From NCBI RefSeq assembly GCF_013366925.1, contig NZ_JAALDK010000002.1, positions 1,054,001 to 1,118,000 of the forward strand: a stretch of DNA of 64,000 nucleotides, written 5' to 3'. Under the pieces are notes generated by a model. The model was not told where the DNA came from, ran no database searches, and worked only from the letters and a program-made list of their open reading frames with translations. The stretch comes from Paraburkholderia youngii (GTDB lineage Bacteria; Pseudomonadota; Gammaproteobacteria; Burkholderiales; Burkholderiaceae). Made by a program: the position numbers and the translations under genes. Position 1 is the first letter of the stretch. Every line of letters begins with the position of its first letter. Shown piece by piece: positions 1-8,967 of the stretch.

Positions 1-591
1 CCGTACGCCGACGACATTCGCTACCTGTCGGTCGAGGCGTGGGTCACGAACCGTGACCTGCCGCGCCTGATTCCGCGTAACGGCAAAACCGACCTCACGA
101 TGTCCGACTCCGTGCCGATCGAAGGCGTGCGCCTCGTGCATGCACCGAGCGCGCCGCGCGCGCCGTACGCGAGCGGTGAAACGGCGTGGCGTCTGATCCG
201 GCAGCTGAGCTTCAACTATATGCCGCTCGCCGAACTCGACCACAGCGACGGCGGCCAGGCGCTGCGCAACATGCTCGGCCTCTTCATCGCGCCGGGCGAG
301 CGCGAACAGGCACGGCAAATCGAGGCACTCGTCGGTGCACGCACCGAACCGGTGGTGCGGCGTTTGCCCGGCGACGGACTCCTCGTCTATGGGCGTGGCG
401 TGCGCTGCGAACTGACGGTCGATGAAACCGGCTTCTCAGGCATCAGCCCGTATCTGTTCGGCCTGGTGCTCGAGCATTACCTCGCGCGCCACGTTTCGAT
501 CAACGTGTTCACGGAAACCGAACTTCGTTCGATGCAACGTGGCCTGATCACCCAATGGCGGCCACGCATGGGCGGACGCGGAGCGGTATGA
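1..591 (+). CDS. tssF: T6SS baseplate protein TssF (C-terminal part, 5' end outside window)
   Basis: The reading frame is open from base 1, so only the last 196 residues are visible. The segment carries the family-typical stretch around TNRDLP (visible residues 16-21) and the C-terminal block ending LITQWRPRMGGR. TssF (VasA/ImpG) is a cytoplasmic baseplate subunit that works with TssE, TssG and TssK beneath the VgrG spike. The stop codon overlaps the tssG start in an ATGA junction, which indicates translational coupling. The upstream part of the operon, where tssE often lies, is not in view. Identification rests on the C-terminal motifs and the tssG-tssA context. Confidence 0.93.
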   Translation, partial: PYADDIRYLSVEAWVTNRDLPRLIPRNGKTDLTMSDSVPIEGVRLVHAPSAPRAPYASGETAWRLIRQLSFNYMPLAELDHSDGGQALRNMLGLFIAPGEREQARQIEALVGARTEPVVRRLPGDGLLVYGRGVRCELTVDETGFSGISPYLFGLVLEHYLARHVSINVFTETELRSMQRGLITQWRPRMGGRGAV

Positions 592-1661
592 GCATGGCTG
601 GGACATTTGCGAGCGCTGTTGCGCCGACGCGATCATCGCTCGATCCGCAATCGCTCGACGCCTGGTTCGATCCCGACACGCCGTGGCAGTCCGGCTTTCT
701 GAGCCTGCTGCGCGCGATCGCCGCGCGCGACCCGCTGATGCCGTTGCCGGGCACCGCGAGCCTGCCGCAAGAAGAGCCGTTCCGGATCGGTCAGCAGCCC
801 ACACTGGCCTTTGCGCCGCGCGAAATCGCGTCGCTCGGCACGCGAGACGGGCGCCTCGACGTGCGGCTGTTCGGGCTCGGCCTGTGGGGGCCGCAAGGGC
901 CGCTGCCGCTGCATATGACGGAGCTGGCGCACAGTCGCGTGGAAAGCCACCAGGATCATGCGCTCGTCGGGCTCGTCGATCTGTTCCATCACCGCGCACT
1001 GTCGCAGTTTTATCGCGCGTGGGCTTCAGGGCAAGCCACCGCGTCGCTGGACCGGGCCGGCGACGAAACGTTTTCGTTCTACGTCGCCAGTCTGATCGGC
1101 GTCGATCCGGCCGAGGCGGGGCAGTCCTGTCTGCCCACGCACTCGCGTTACAGCGCGGCGGCGCACCTCGTGCGCGAGGCGCGAACGCCGCACGGCATCG
1201 AGGCGACGCTCTCGCATTACTTCGGTGTTCCGATGACCATCGAAGAGTTCGTGCCGCACTGGATCCACCTGTGCGCATCGGAACATACGAGGCTCGGGGT
1301 GCCGGGGCCCGCGGCGATCATCGGTGAATGCGCGCAGCTCGGCGAGGCCATTCCCGACCGGCAACACAAGTTCCGGCTCGTCGTGGGTCCGCTGGACCTC
1401 GATCAGTATCTGCGCCTCACGCCGCACGGCGAGGACTTGCCGACGTTCGTCGAATGGGTGCGGGCCTTCGTCGGCCATGAATACGCGTGGGAGGTCAAGC
1501 TGCTCGTCAACCCGCGTGCGGCGCCACCCGCCTGCATCGGCACGTCTCAGAGACTTGGTTACTCGACGTGGCTCGGTGATTCCGTCGACGACCTTCCGGT
1601 CGTCGGCATGGTTTTCGAACCTGAACAGTACAACGACCGACCCCGGAGTTCCTTCGCATGA
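588..1661 (+). CDS. tssG: T6SS baseplate protein TssG
   Basis: This is a 357-residue protein of the TssG (VasB/ImpH) family, the second half of the TssF-TssG baseplate wedge. The N-terminal region contains the family block LGLWGPQGPLPLHMTE, followed by the HRALSQFYRAW segment. The ATG at 588 is chosen over one at 555 because it overlaps the tssF stop as ATGA, usual spacing for this pair. Length is within the normal range of about 330-370 residues. Its own stop overlaps the tssA start by 4 bases, so tssF-tssG-tssA form one tightly coupled unit. Confidence 0.95.
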   Translation: MSMAGTFASAVAPTRSSLDPQSLDAWFDPDTPWQSGFLSLLRAIAARDPLMPLPGTASLPQEEPFRIGQQPTLAFAPREIASLGTRDGRLDVRLFGLGLWGPQGPLPLHMTELAHSRVESHQDHALVGLVDLFHHRALSQFYRAWASGQATASLDRAGDETFSFYVASLIGVDPAEAGQSCLPTHSRYSAAAHLVREARTPHGIEATLSHYFGVPMTIEEFVPHWIHLCASEHTRLGVPGPAAIIGECAQLGEAIPDRQHKFRLVVGPLDLDQYLRLTPHGEDLPTFVEWVRAFVGHEYAWEVKLLVNPRAAPPACIGTSQRLGYSTWLGDSVDDLPVVGMVFEPEQYNDRPRSSFA

Positions 1662-2728
1662 ACGCCAACACTCCCGCCGTCGTGCTGGGCTACGCCGATC
1701 TGCTCGAACCGGTGTCGGCGCACGCGCCTTGCGGTCCCGATCTCGAATACGATCCGGCTTTCGTGATGCTGCAGGCGGCCGCGGCTCCACGCGCCGAAGC
1801 GCAGTACGGCGACTTCGTCGACATGCCGCCAACGGCCAACTGGGCCGACATCGAACGCGATTGCCGCGCGCTGCTGCTGCGCACGAAAGACATCCGCCTC
1901 GCGGTGATCCTGCTGCGTTGTCGAACCCGGCTCGACGGCGCGGCCGGCCTGCGCGACGGACTGGCTTTGCTGCTGGCGATGTTCGAATGCTATGGCGAAG
2001 CGCTCCACCCGCTGCCAGTGTTCGAAGGCGAACCGGACCCGGCGATGTTCGCCAACGCGATCGGCGGACTCGTCGAACCGGATGGCATGCTGGCCGATGC
2101 GCGCGACATCCCGATGCCGCGGGCGGCCGGGCTGCAACTGCATTTGCGCGATATCGAAAAATCATTCGCGACGCCGCGCCAGAAGGACGCGCTCGCCCCT
2201 GAATCCGTCGCCCGCTTGCTAAAGGAATGGTGGGGCCGACGCGACGCGGCGATTGCCGCATTGGTCGAAGCGCAGGGTCTGACGCAACGCATCGCTGCCT
2301 GGTGCGATGAGACGCTCGGCGTCGATGCGCCCGATCTTGGCGCGTTGTCCCGAGCGCTGCAGCCATTCGCGCAGCATCGGATGGACGGCGGCGGCGCGTC
2401 CGCGCCGGCGCCTGCGGCCGCGCGAGCCGCCAACGAGCAGGACAACGATATCGTGCGTGGACCGGCGCCGGCTAGCGTCGCTACGGCAACCCTCGCGCAG
2501 TCCGACGCGCCGGCCGATCCGCCAGTCACCGCGCCGTGTCCAACGGATCGCTGGAGCGCGCTCGCAGCCATTCAGGACACACGCATGTGGTTCGAGCAAA
2601 ACGAACCGAGCAGTCCCGTCATTGTTTTGCTGCGCCAGTCGGAACGAATGGTCGGCAAACGGTTTTCAGAACTCGCCCATATCATTCCCGCCGATTTACT
2701 CGCTAAATGGGATGAGTTCGACGGTTGA
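1658..2728 (+). CDS. tssA: T6SS cap/priming protein TssA
   Basis: This 356-residue protein has the ImpA_N domain of TssA proteins. Residues 1-60 carry the typical CGPDLEYDP start, and a block near residue 110 reads GLALLLAMFECYGEALHP. The middle (about residues 240-300) is Ala/Pro-rich linker. The C-terminal 60 residues contain the end motif RFSELAHIIP seen in short TssA proteins. TssA connects the baseplate and membrane complex and helps prime or cap the sheath. The start overlaps the tssG stop (ATGA). The gene ends the plus-strand T6SS unit; the next gene is fimbrial. Confidence 0.92.
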   Translation: MNANTPAVVLGYADLLEPVSAHAPCGPDLEYDPAFVMLQAAAAPRAEAQYGDFVDMPPTANWADIERDCRALLLRTKDIRLAVILLRCRTRLDGAAGLRDGLALLLAMFECYGEALHPLPVFEGEPDPAMFANAIGGLVEPDGMLADARDIPMPRAAGLQLHLRDIEKSFATPRQKDALAPESVARLLKEWWGRRDAAIAALVEAQGLTQRIAAWCDETLGVDAPDLGALSRALQPFAQHRMDGGGASAPAPAAARAANEQDNDIVRGPAPASVATATLAQSDAPADPPVTAPCPTDRWSALAAIQDTRMWFEQNEPSSPVIVLLRQSERMVGKRFSELAHIIPADLLAKWDEFDG

Positions 2729-2801
2729 GGCAATGTGCGCGCATCTGCGTAGTTTCTCCGCTGTCGGCCCCTACAGTCCGCCGGTCAACCAACAAGCTCC
2801 A

Positions 2802-3812
2802 ATGAAAAGACTCGTTCAATTTTTTATCCTGATTTGCTTCGCGATACCCCATTTCGCGTTCGCCACCTGCACCCAGTTGAAGCCTGCGCAAATCTCCGAA
2901 CTGCTGTCTCAAGGCTACATTGCGGGGTATCCAATAGCGGTCAACATACCGTTTCAGGAAAGCTCGGTATCGATCGATCCTGGCTTACCGGTCGGCTCGG
3001 TGATCGCCACGGGCTTGTCGCCGGCGTACGCTACCTATGGGAACTTCGCGGACTGCACCAACGGGGGCACGGTCACATTCGGCTATTTCAACGCAACGCC
3101 GTCCACGATGTCAGGGGTCTATAACACCAACGTTCCCGGAATCGGCTTTCGTGTGACCTACCTTCGCGCGAGCGGCACGAATTCGCCACTTCCGTTTACG
3201 CCATCCTTTCCCGCCGGCGAGCCCAATCAGGTGATCTACGGTCGCTTCGGCATTGGCTCGCAGTTCCTGATCGAACTGGTCAAAACCGGCGACATCGCGA
3301 GCAACGTCGACGTGATGTTCAACACCTTGGGAACCGGCATTGCCGATGGTGACGGCAGTCGGGTCGTGACGATCACAGGCGGCAGCATCAACGTCAAGGT
3401 TCTTCCGAGTTGCTCGGTCAATACCAGCGCACTGAACATCGATTTCGGCACGTTCGGCCCAAGCGATGTGTCGACCACGAGCGGGCCGACCCAGCCAGTC
3501 GACTTTACGGTGCTCTGCACCGGTCCCACGCCACCGGCTTCGATCACCGCTGCACTTTCCGGAACCTCCGATACCGAAGATAGCAGCATGTTGAAGAACA
3601 CCGGCGCGACGCATCTTGCGATTCGTTTGCGGGACGTTTCAAGCAAAACCGTTTTCCGGCCCAACGATCCGTCGAGCACCCTCGTCCACGCACCGCGGGG
3701 CGCGATGCAATCGCCGTTCGCACTCGAGGCGACCGTGCTGCGCGTCGGCACAGCGACGCCAACCGCCGGCAAGATCCAGGCAACCGCAACAGTCACGATG
3801 ACCATTCTTTAA
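2802..3812 (+). CDS. fimbrial tip-adhesin-like protein
   Basis: This 336-residue predicted secreted protein begins with a signal peptide (MKRLVQFFILICFAIPHFAFA, cleaved before TCTQ). The layout resembles two-domain FimH-type adhesins. A unique N-terminal region with Cys residues (to about residue 195) precedes a C-terminal pilin-like domain with a CSV...C pair (about residues 200-335) and a terminal beta-strand-like TATVTMTIL, the usual donor-strand pattern. The ATG at 2802 is preferred over the far upstream open frame because it starts the signal peptide. The matching usher and chaperone lie about 23 kb away on the other strand, with T6SS genes between. Ligand unknown. Confidence 0.72.
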   Translation: MKRLVQFFILICFAIPHFAFATCTQLKPAQISELLSQGYIAGYPIAVNIPFQESSVSIDPGLPVGSVIATGLSPAYATYGNFADCTNGGTVTFGYFNATPSTMSGVYNTNVPGIGFRVTYLRASGTNSPLPFTPSFPAGEPNQVIYGRFGIGSQFLIELVKTGDIASNVDVMFNTLGTGIADGDGSRVVTITGGSINVKVLPSCSVNTSALNIDFGTFGPSDVSTTSGPTQPVDFTVLCTGPTPPASITAALSGTSDTEDSSMLKNTGATHLAIRLRDVSSKTVFRPNDPSSTLVHAPRGAMQSPFALEATVLRVGTATPTAGKIQATATVTMTIL

Positions 3813-3852
3813 ACCGACTATCAACGGCGAACGTCTACCAGAAGCAACTAGC

Positions 3853-5256
3853 ATGACCGAGATACCCGTCGCACCACCGAACTCGATCTTCGTGCAAATC
3901 GCGAGTTATCGCGACCCGCAGTTGGTCCCCACCCTGCTGGATTTGATCAACAAAGCTGGAAGGCCAGATCTGTTGCGGATCATCGTCTGCTGGCAGCATG
4001 CGCACGACGAAACGATGATCCAGTTCTGGCAGCGGGGCTTTGGCGATTGGCGAGTCGAGCAGACCGACAACTGGATCGTCCACCATCTCAGTCATCGTGA
4101 AGCGAAGATCGAATTGATCGACGTTCCCCACATGATGACGCAGGGCGCATGCTGGGCCCGCAATCTGGTCCAGCAGCGATACAGCGGTGAGTGCTACACG
4201 CTGCAACTCGACTCGCATCATCGCTTCGTCGACGGATGGGACATGCTCGCAATCGAAATGCTGGAGTCGTTACGCGATGAAAGCCCGAAACCGGTTCTGA
4301 CCGCTTACCTTCCGATGTACGACCCCGAAAACGACGATGCTCGATCGAGCGACGAGCCGAGGATATTGGCCTATGCGAGGTTTTCCAGGGAAGGGGTCGT
4401 CCTGTTCCGCTCGAAGACACTTTCCGACTGGAGAACCCGGGCTCGCCCGGTCCGTTCGCGCTTCTTCAGCGCACACTTCGCATTTGCCGACGGTCACTTT
4501 GCCGAAGTGGTCCAGCACGATCCCGACTATTTCTTTCACGGCGAAGAAATTTCGCTTGCCGTCCGTGCGTTCACCCACGGCTATGACCTGTACAGTCCGC
4601 ACAGGCTGATCGGGTGGCACGAATATCTGCGTTCCTACCGCGTCAAGATGTGGAACGATCACAGTCACGAGGCCAAGGAACGGGGTGAAATCGACGAGCC
4701 CTGGCATGAGCGCAACGAGCGCTCATTGCAGCGCAATCGTGCGCTGCTCGGTATCGACGGACAAACGCTGGCTGACGCCGAGTTCGGCGAGTATGGACTC
4801 GGGGCCGAACGCACGCTCGCCGATTACGAGGCCTACGCGGGCATCAGCTTCAAGTGGCGCGGAGTTCAGCAGTCGGTATTGAATGACGATCCGCCCGTCC
4901 CGGGCTCTCAACGTCCCGACGAAGCAACATGGAAGGCCTCTCTGCTACGCGCAAACGACGTTCGTGTGTGCATACATCGGAATGGATTCGACAGGCATGT
5001 GCTCACGCCCGGCGTCGAGCACGCGTTGCCGGCCGCAACGTCGGTTGCCGTGGTGATCTACGACAACGGCGAGACGCAGCTGCGCCGGGAAACCGTCAAC
5101 GCTAGCGGTCTTGCCCGATACCGGAAAAACGACTGGCTCGACTTCCATGTGTCTTTCGAATCAGAACTTGGCCGGGTCCCAGCCAGTTACGTCGTGGAGT
5201 TGTTCGACGACGCCGGCAACGTATTGAGCCGGGTCCGACGCGTCATCGATGCATGA
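3853..5256 (+). CDS. GlcNAc-type glycosyltransferase (PF11397-like, GT60-related)
   Basis: This 467-residue cytoplasmic-looking protein has no signal peptide. The N-terminal 300 residues match the pattern of the GlcNAc glycosyltransferase family: start IFVQIASYRDPQLVPTLLDL, then GACWARNLVQQRYSGECYTLQLDSHHRF with an acidic DSH metal/nucleotide site, and later YFFHGEEISLAVRAFTHGYDLYSPH. The family includes the eukaryotic Skp1 hydroxyproline GlcNAc-transferase; bacterial substrates are mostly unknown. Residues about 330-467 form an extra beta-rich domain. The gene lies between the adhesin and the convergent RHS gene and overlaps the RHS 3' end by 96 bases. A role in modifying a neighbouring secreted protein is inference. 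Confidence 0.75.
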   Translation: MTEIPVAPPNSIFVQIASYRDPQLVPTLLDLINKAGRPDLLRIIVCWQHAHDETMIQFWQRGFGDWRVEQTDNWIVHHLSHREAKIELIDVPHMMTQGACWARNLVQQRYSGECYTLQLDSHHRFVDGWDMLAIEMLESLRDESPKPVLTAYLPMYDPENDDARSSDEPRILAYARFSREGVVLFRSKTLSDWRTRARPVRSRFFSAHFAFADGHFAEVVQHDPDYFFHGEEISLAVRAFTHGYDLYSPHRLIGWHEYLRSYRVKMWNDHSHEAKERGEIDEPWHERNERSLQRNRALLGIDGQTLADAEFGEYGLGAERTLADYEAYAGISFKWRGVQQSVLNDDPPVPGSQRPDEATWKASLLRANDVRVCIHRNGFDRHVLTPGVEHALPAATSVAVVIYDNGETQLRRETVNASGLARYRKNDWLDFHVSFESELGRVPASYVVELFDDAGNVLSRVRRVIDA

Positions 5257-8200
5257 CGCGTCCGCGACGACGACGCACCAAGACGCTTCCGGCGTCGCGC
5301 GGCCAAGAGGATTGCACCACGTCAGCGGATTCGGCGCGTAGCGGTATGGACTGGCTGCGGCTTCGCCGTTGCGATCGGGGCTGATGTAGCGGCCCGCGTG
5401 AGGATCATAAAAACGCGCGCCGTTGTAATACAGCGTGGTTTCATCATCGGCGTATTGGCCGGCATAGCGAAGCGGCTGCGCAAACGCGTCGCTGCTTTGC
5501 CACTCCGGCGTCACGAGACCGCCCCACGCACGATAACGCCCACGCCATACCACCCGGCCCCTCTCGTCCGTGAGCGCGACGGCCGTACCGGCCACGTCAG
5601 TGTGATAGTGATAGACCTGCGTGCTTTTGATCGCGCCATCATCGGCGAGGGTCTGGTCCACGCGAGCGAGCGGCGCGAAGCCGGTTGAGCCGTCGGGCTC
5701 GGGTTGATACAGGTAGGTGCGCAGTTCCATCGCGCGGTGCTGCTGGATCAGTCTGTGCCCTTGCCACAAAAAGCGCGTGAGCTCGTCGCGCTCCGGCATC
5801 GATAGCTGCTGCGTGCGCCGCGACGCAGTGGATTCGACACGCCTGGCGATACGCCGACCGATTGCGTCGTACTGGTAGCGCACGGTATAGCCGTTGCGAT
5901 GCGCGGCGATGATGCGCCCCTCCGCATCCCAATCAAGCGATAGCGTATGGTCGCGGCCGCTTCTACGCACCACTTGTCCCCACACATCATAGTCGTAACG
6001 ATGTCCGCGGCATTCCCGTAACCGGTGGTCCGGATTCACGGCCGGGAACCAGCTGCCGCCAGGCGTATCGAGCAGATTGCCAGCGGCGTCCCACGTGAAA
6101 TACTCGATGTCCCCGTTCTCCGACACCGATCGCAACAGACACCCACGCCGGTCGTAGTCGTACCACATCTGACCGTCGCTCTCTCCGCCTGTCCTGACGA
6201 TCAGGTCAGCGAGACTGTAATCGGCTTCGCGCCACAATTCGGTGACAGATTCTGTCGCGGAGCCCGGCGTATCCACGTCGCGCCCCGTCACCGAGCGCCA
6301 CCACACCGGCAAGCCGAGCGGCGAAAAGCCCGTATGCGTGCGCAAGCGACCTTGCGTGCGCGCAACCGGACGCCTCATCGCGTCATACCAGAAGCGCGCA
6401 ATCTGCCGTTCGCCCAGTTCGATGAACGCGATGTCGCCGGTTTCGAAGCGGCGCGTACGCAGCTCCTGCCCCTGCGGCAGCTGAGTCGCGACAACGCGTC
6501 CAGCGGCGTCGTACGTGTAACGCAGTGTGCCGTTTGCGCCGTGCTCGGCGATCAGACGGCCACCGGCGTCGTGTTCGAAGCGGATCTCATCCGCTCCGAT
6601 ACCGAGTAGCTCGCCTTCCGGTGTCGGCTCGCGGATCACGCCGTCGAGCAATCCGCCCGCCCCGTAGTGATAGATATAGCGGCTATGCGCGGTTTCTCGC
6701 TGGGTGAGACGGCCCGCACGGTCGTAGTCGAACGTTTCGCAACGCTGTTGCTCGCCCGCCTTCCACGTGAGACAACGGACCTGCCCGCTAGCCGCATAGT
6801 CGAAGCTGCGTTCCACGCCATCGGCGTCCGAGATCGACAGGCAACTGCTCGCATTCCACCGAAGCACCTGCACCGCGCCGTTCGCGCCTTCGATTCGAAC
6901 CGGACGCCCATGTGCATCGTACCGACGCACGATCACGTGACCCTCTTCGTCGACCGCACGTAGGACATTGCCGCGCCGGTCTCGATACCAGTGCCGGCTT
7001 CGGCCACTCGGGCCAACGAACGACGTGCGCTGGCCAGCCGCATTCCACCCATGACGCTCGGCCTGTCCGTCCGGGCGCGTGATGGTCAACGGCCGGCCGA
7101 GGCCATCGCGCTCGATTCGCGTGACGGCGCCGAGCGCGTCGGTCACGCTCACGACGTAACCATTGACGTCATACTCGTAGCGGGTCGTGCTCCCGCCGAC
7201 TCCCGTGCGACGCGTCACCTGCCCCCACGCGTTATGCGCGAAGGTCGTGACGGTCCCCAGCGCATCCGTCGAGCGTACGACATCGCCAGCGTCGCCATAT
7301 TCGAAACGCGTGAATTCTCCCGACGGGGTCTGATAGTGCAATGGCTGTAGGCGATTGTTGCGTGCCCACATCCACGCACGGCCATCGCTCAACGCGACCG
7401 ACACGGGCTCGCGTGACGCAAACGCATACTGTGTCGAGCGGGTGGCGCCCTGCGGGTCCGTCTCGCACGCGACGCGTCCGAGCGCATCGTATTCGATGCG
7501 AACCTCCCGCTCGCCGGGCAGTTGCAGTGCGACCGGCGCGACGGCGGCGTCGTAGCCGAACCGGTAGCGTCGGCCGTCGAAGTCCGTGTGCGACAGCACG
7601 CGGCCCTGCTCGTCGTATTGCCAATGCGCCGCGTTGCCGAAGACATCGCTGACCTCACTGGTCTGGCTATCGAAGTCGTAAGCGAAGCGATCACGCGCGC
7701 CTTCCGACGTGACTCGTCGAACCACGCGCGCGGCGCCGCCGATCGTCTGCCATTCGTAGCGTGTCGCCATGCCGAGCGCGTCTGCTTCTTCGACGATCCG
7801 CCCATCGCGGTATGCAAAGCGACGCACGATTTCGCCGACCCGATTGCGCACCTCGGTGAGTTCGCCATGCTGGCTGTAGCCGTACTGGACCAGCGCGCCG
7901 GTTGGACCGCCGTCGACACACTCGACAGCGCTCAGACGCGGTCCCATCCGCGCTTCATAGTGCATGCGCAGCTCGTGGCCGCAGGTCCCACGCATGCGCA
8001 GCAAGCGCCCGTCGGGGTCCCAGATCAGGCCGATCCGCTGCTGACGCAGATCCTCGACGTATTTGAGCCGTGCGATTCCGTTGGCGTCGAAGTCGCCGAA
8101 CACGCGGTAATGCGGCGTCAGATCCGCAACGACGAGGCGTCCGTCGCTCCGATGCGCGATGTGCAATTGCGCAGCCGACGCTATTACCTGTGTCCCCCGC

Positions 8201-8595
8201 TCGGGAAACGGCACGCTGAGCGTGCTGCCGTATTCGTCGGTATAGAGCAGTTGATCGTCCCGCTTATGCAGCGTGACTTCCCAGTTCGTGCGCCAGCCAA
8301 CCCCGAGCAGTCCGAGCGCATGCTGCGCGCTCGAATAACAACGCGACCATGCAAGCGGAAGACGGCCGCGCAGCCTGAAGTCGGTTTCGTCGGCAGGCAG
8401 GCAGATTTTGCTGCCGCTGATCACATCGACCGAGCCGCACAGAATGCCAGACAGCGCACGACGCATTCGAAAGCGGTCGACCAGGCCGCCGAGGCGCTCA
8501 CAGCGATCGACCAACGGTCCGACACAGGCGACGGGCAATACGACGCCGGGCAGTCTGACCAGCTCGCCGCCGATTCCCGCGAGACCCGTCGTCAC
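5161..8595 (-). CDS. RHS/YD-repeat protein, T6SS-associated, lacking a recognisable toxin tip
   Basis: This is an RHS-family protein of about 1144 residues with many YD repeats (for example YDAAGRV, YDALGRV, YDYDRRG) forming the beta-cocoon shell that encloses a C-terminal toxin in this family. The core ends with the hallmark DDETTLYYNGARFYDPHAGRYISPD followed by NPLTWCNPLG. Only 46 residues follow, and the last 31 are antisense to the glycosyltransferase end, so no toxin domain can be recognised. The start is uncertain: GTG at 8595 is chosen, while a TTG at 8679 would overlap the PAAR gene. It lies downstream of vgrG and PAAR and is probably loaded on the T6SS spike. Confidence 0.85.
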   Translation of the reverse strand: MTTGLAGIGGELVRLPGVVLPVACVGPLVDRCERLGGLVDRFRMRRALSGILCGSVDVISGSKICLPADETDFRLRGRLPLAWSRCYSSAQHALGLLGVGWRTNWEVTLHKRDDQLLYTDEYGSTLSVPFPERGTQVIASAAQLHIAHRSDGRLVVADLTPHYRVFGDFDANGIARLKYVEDLRQQRIGLIWDPDGRLLRMRGTCGHELRMHYEARMGPRLSAVECVDGGPTGALVQYGYSQHGELTEVRNRVGEIVRRFAYRDGRIVEEADALGMATRYEWQTIGGAARVVRRVTSEGARDRFAYDFDSQTSEVSDVFGNAAHWQYDEQGRVLSHTDFDGRRYRFGYDAAVAPVALQLPGEREVRIEYDALGRVACETDPQGATRSTQYAFASREPVSVALSDGRAWMWARNNRLQPLHYQTPSGEFTRFEYGDAGDVVRSTDALGTVTTFAHNAWGQVTRRTGVGGSTTRYEYDVNGYVVSVTDALGAVTRIERDGLGRPLTITRPDGQAERHGWNAAGQRTSFVGPSGRSRHWYRDRRGNVLRAVDEEGHVIVRRYDAHGRPVRIEGANGAVQVLRWNASSCLSISDADGVERSFDYAASGQVRCLTWKAGEQQRCETFDYDRAGRLTQRETAHSRYIYHYGAGGLLDGVIREPTPEGELLGIGADEIRFEHDAGGRLIAEHGANGTLRYTYDAAGRVVATQLPQGQELRTRRFETGDIAFIELGERQIARFWYDAMRRPVARTQGRLRTHTGFSPLGLPVWWRSVTGRDVDTPGSATESVTELWREADYSLADLIVRTGGESDGQMWYDYDRRGCLLRSVSENGDIEYFTWDAAGNLLDTPGGSWFPAVNPDHRLRECRGHRYDYDVWGQVVRRSGRDHTLSLDWDAEGRIIAAHRNGYTVRYQYDAIGRRIARRVESTASRRTQQLSMPERDELTRFLWQGHRLIQQHRAMELRTYLYQPEPDGSTGFAPLARVDQTLADDGAIKSTQVYHYHTDVAGTAVALTDERGRVVWRGRYRAWGGLVTPEWQSSDAFAQPLRYAGQYADDETTLYYNGARFYDPHAGRYISPDRNGEAAASPYRYAPNPLTWCNPLGRATPEASWCVVVADASCIDDASDPAQYVAGVVEQLHDVTGWDPAKF

Positions 8596-8611
8596 GTGGC
8601 TACCGTCGTCA

Positions 8612-8878
8612 TCATGAACCGATGCGCACGTCTGGCGAACCAGCGGAACACGGCGCGCCACACGAAACCTTGCCGCCAACCAATGCCGCCGGCAGGTTGT
8701 TGATCAACACCGTCCCCGAACCCGCGACCACAGCTTGGGAGCCCGGGTGCAGCGTGCAAACGGCAGAGCTCATACCGACGAGCGCCGCAGGCATTTGATT
8801 GATGAAGACCGTCGGGGAACCCCCGGCGATCGAACCGCCATGTCCGATCGCATCGCCCTTGCGAGCCGCTGGAAACAT
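8612..8878 (-). CDS. PAAR-domain spike-tip protein
   Basis: This 88-residue protein consists of a single PAAR domain. It begins MFPAARKGDAIGHGGSI and carries the paired motifs SPTVFINQMPAA and GTVLINNLPAA that form the conical tip, with conserved His and Cys residues for metal binding. PAAR proteins sharpen the VgrG trimer and attach effectors. The ATG at 8878 is preferred over an upstream start because it gives the canonical N-terminus. It sits between vgrG and the RHS gene and ends at SPDVRIGS, where PAAR-RHS fusions usually continue. The RHS frame begins 16 bases beyond the stop or overlaps it. Confidence 0.92.
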   Translation of the reverse strand: MFPAARKGDAIGHGGSIAGGSPTVFINQMPAALVGMSSAVCTLHPGSQAVVAGSGTVLINNLPAALVGGKVSCGAPCSAGSPDVRIGS

Positions 8879-8967
8879 GCTCGATTTTCTCCTAATGAAA
8901 ATTGAAAGACCGTGCAGGGCGATGCGCGAAGGCATTCGCCGGCTGCACGGTACTGCGAAATACGCTG

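Noticed and set aside
436..2366. Long minus-strand frames opposite tssG and tssA
   Set aside because: Arg/Ala/Pro-rich composition and antisense position to clear T6SS genes; typical high-GC shadow frames.
2307..2801. Upstream extension of the adhesin frame across the tssA end
   Set aside because: The stretch is antiparallel in character to tssA coding and lacks family sequence; the signal peptide at 2802 defines the true start.
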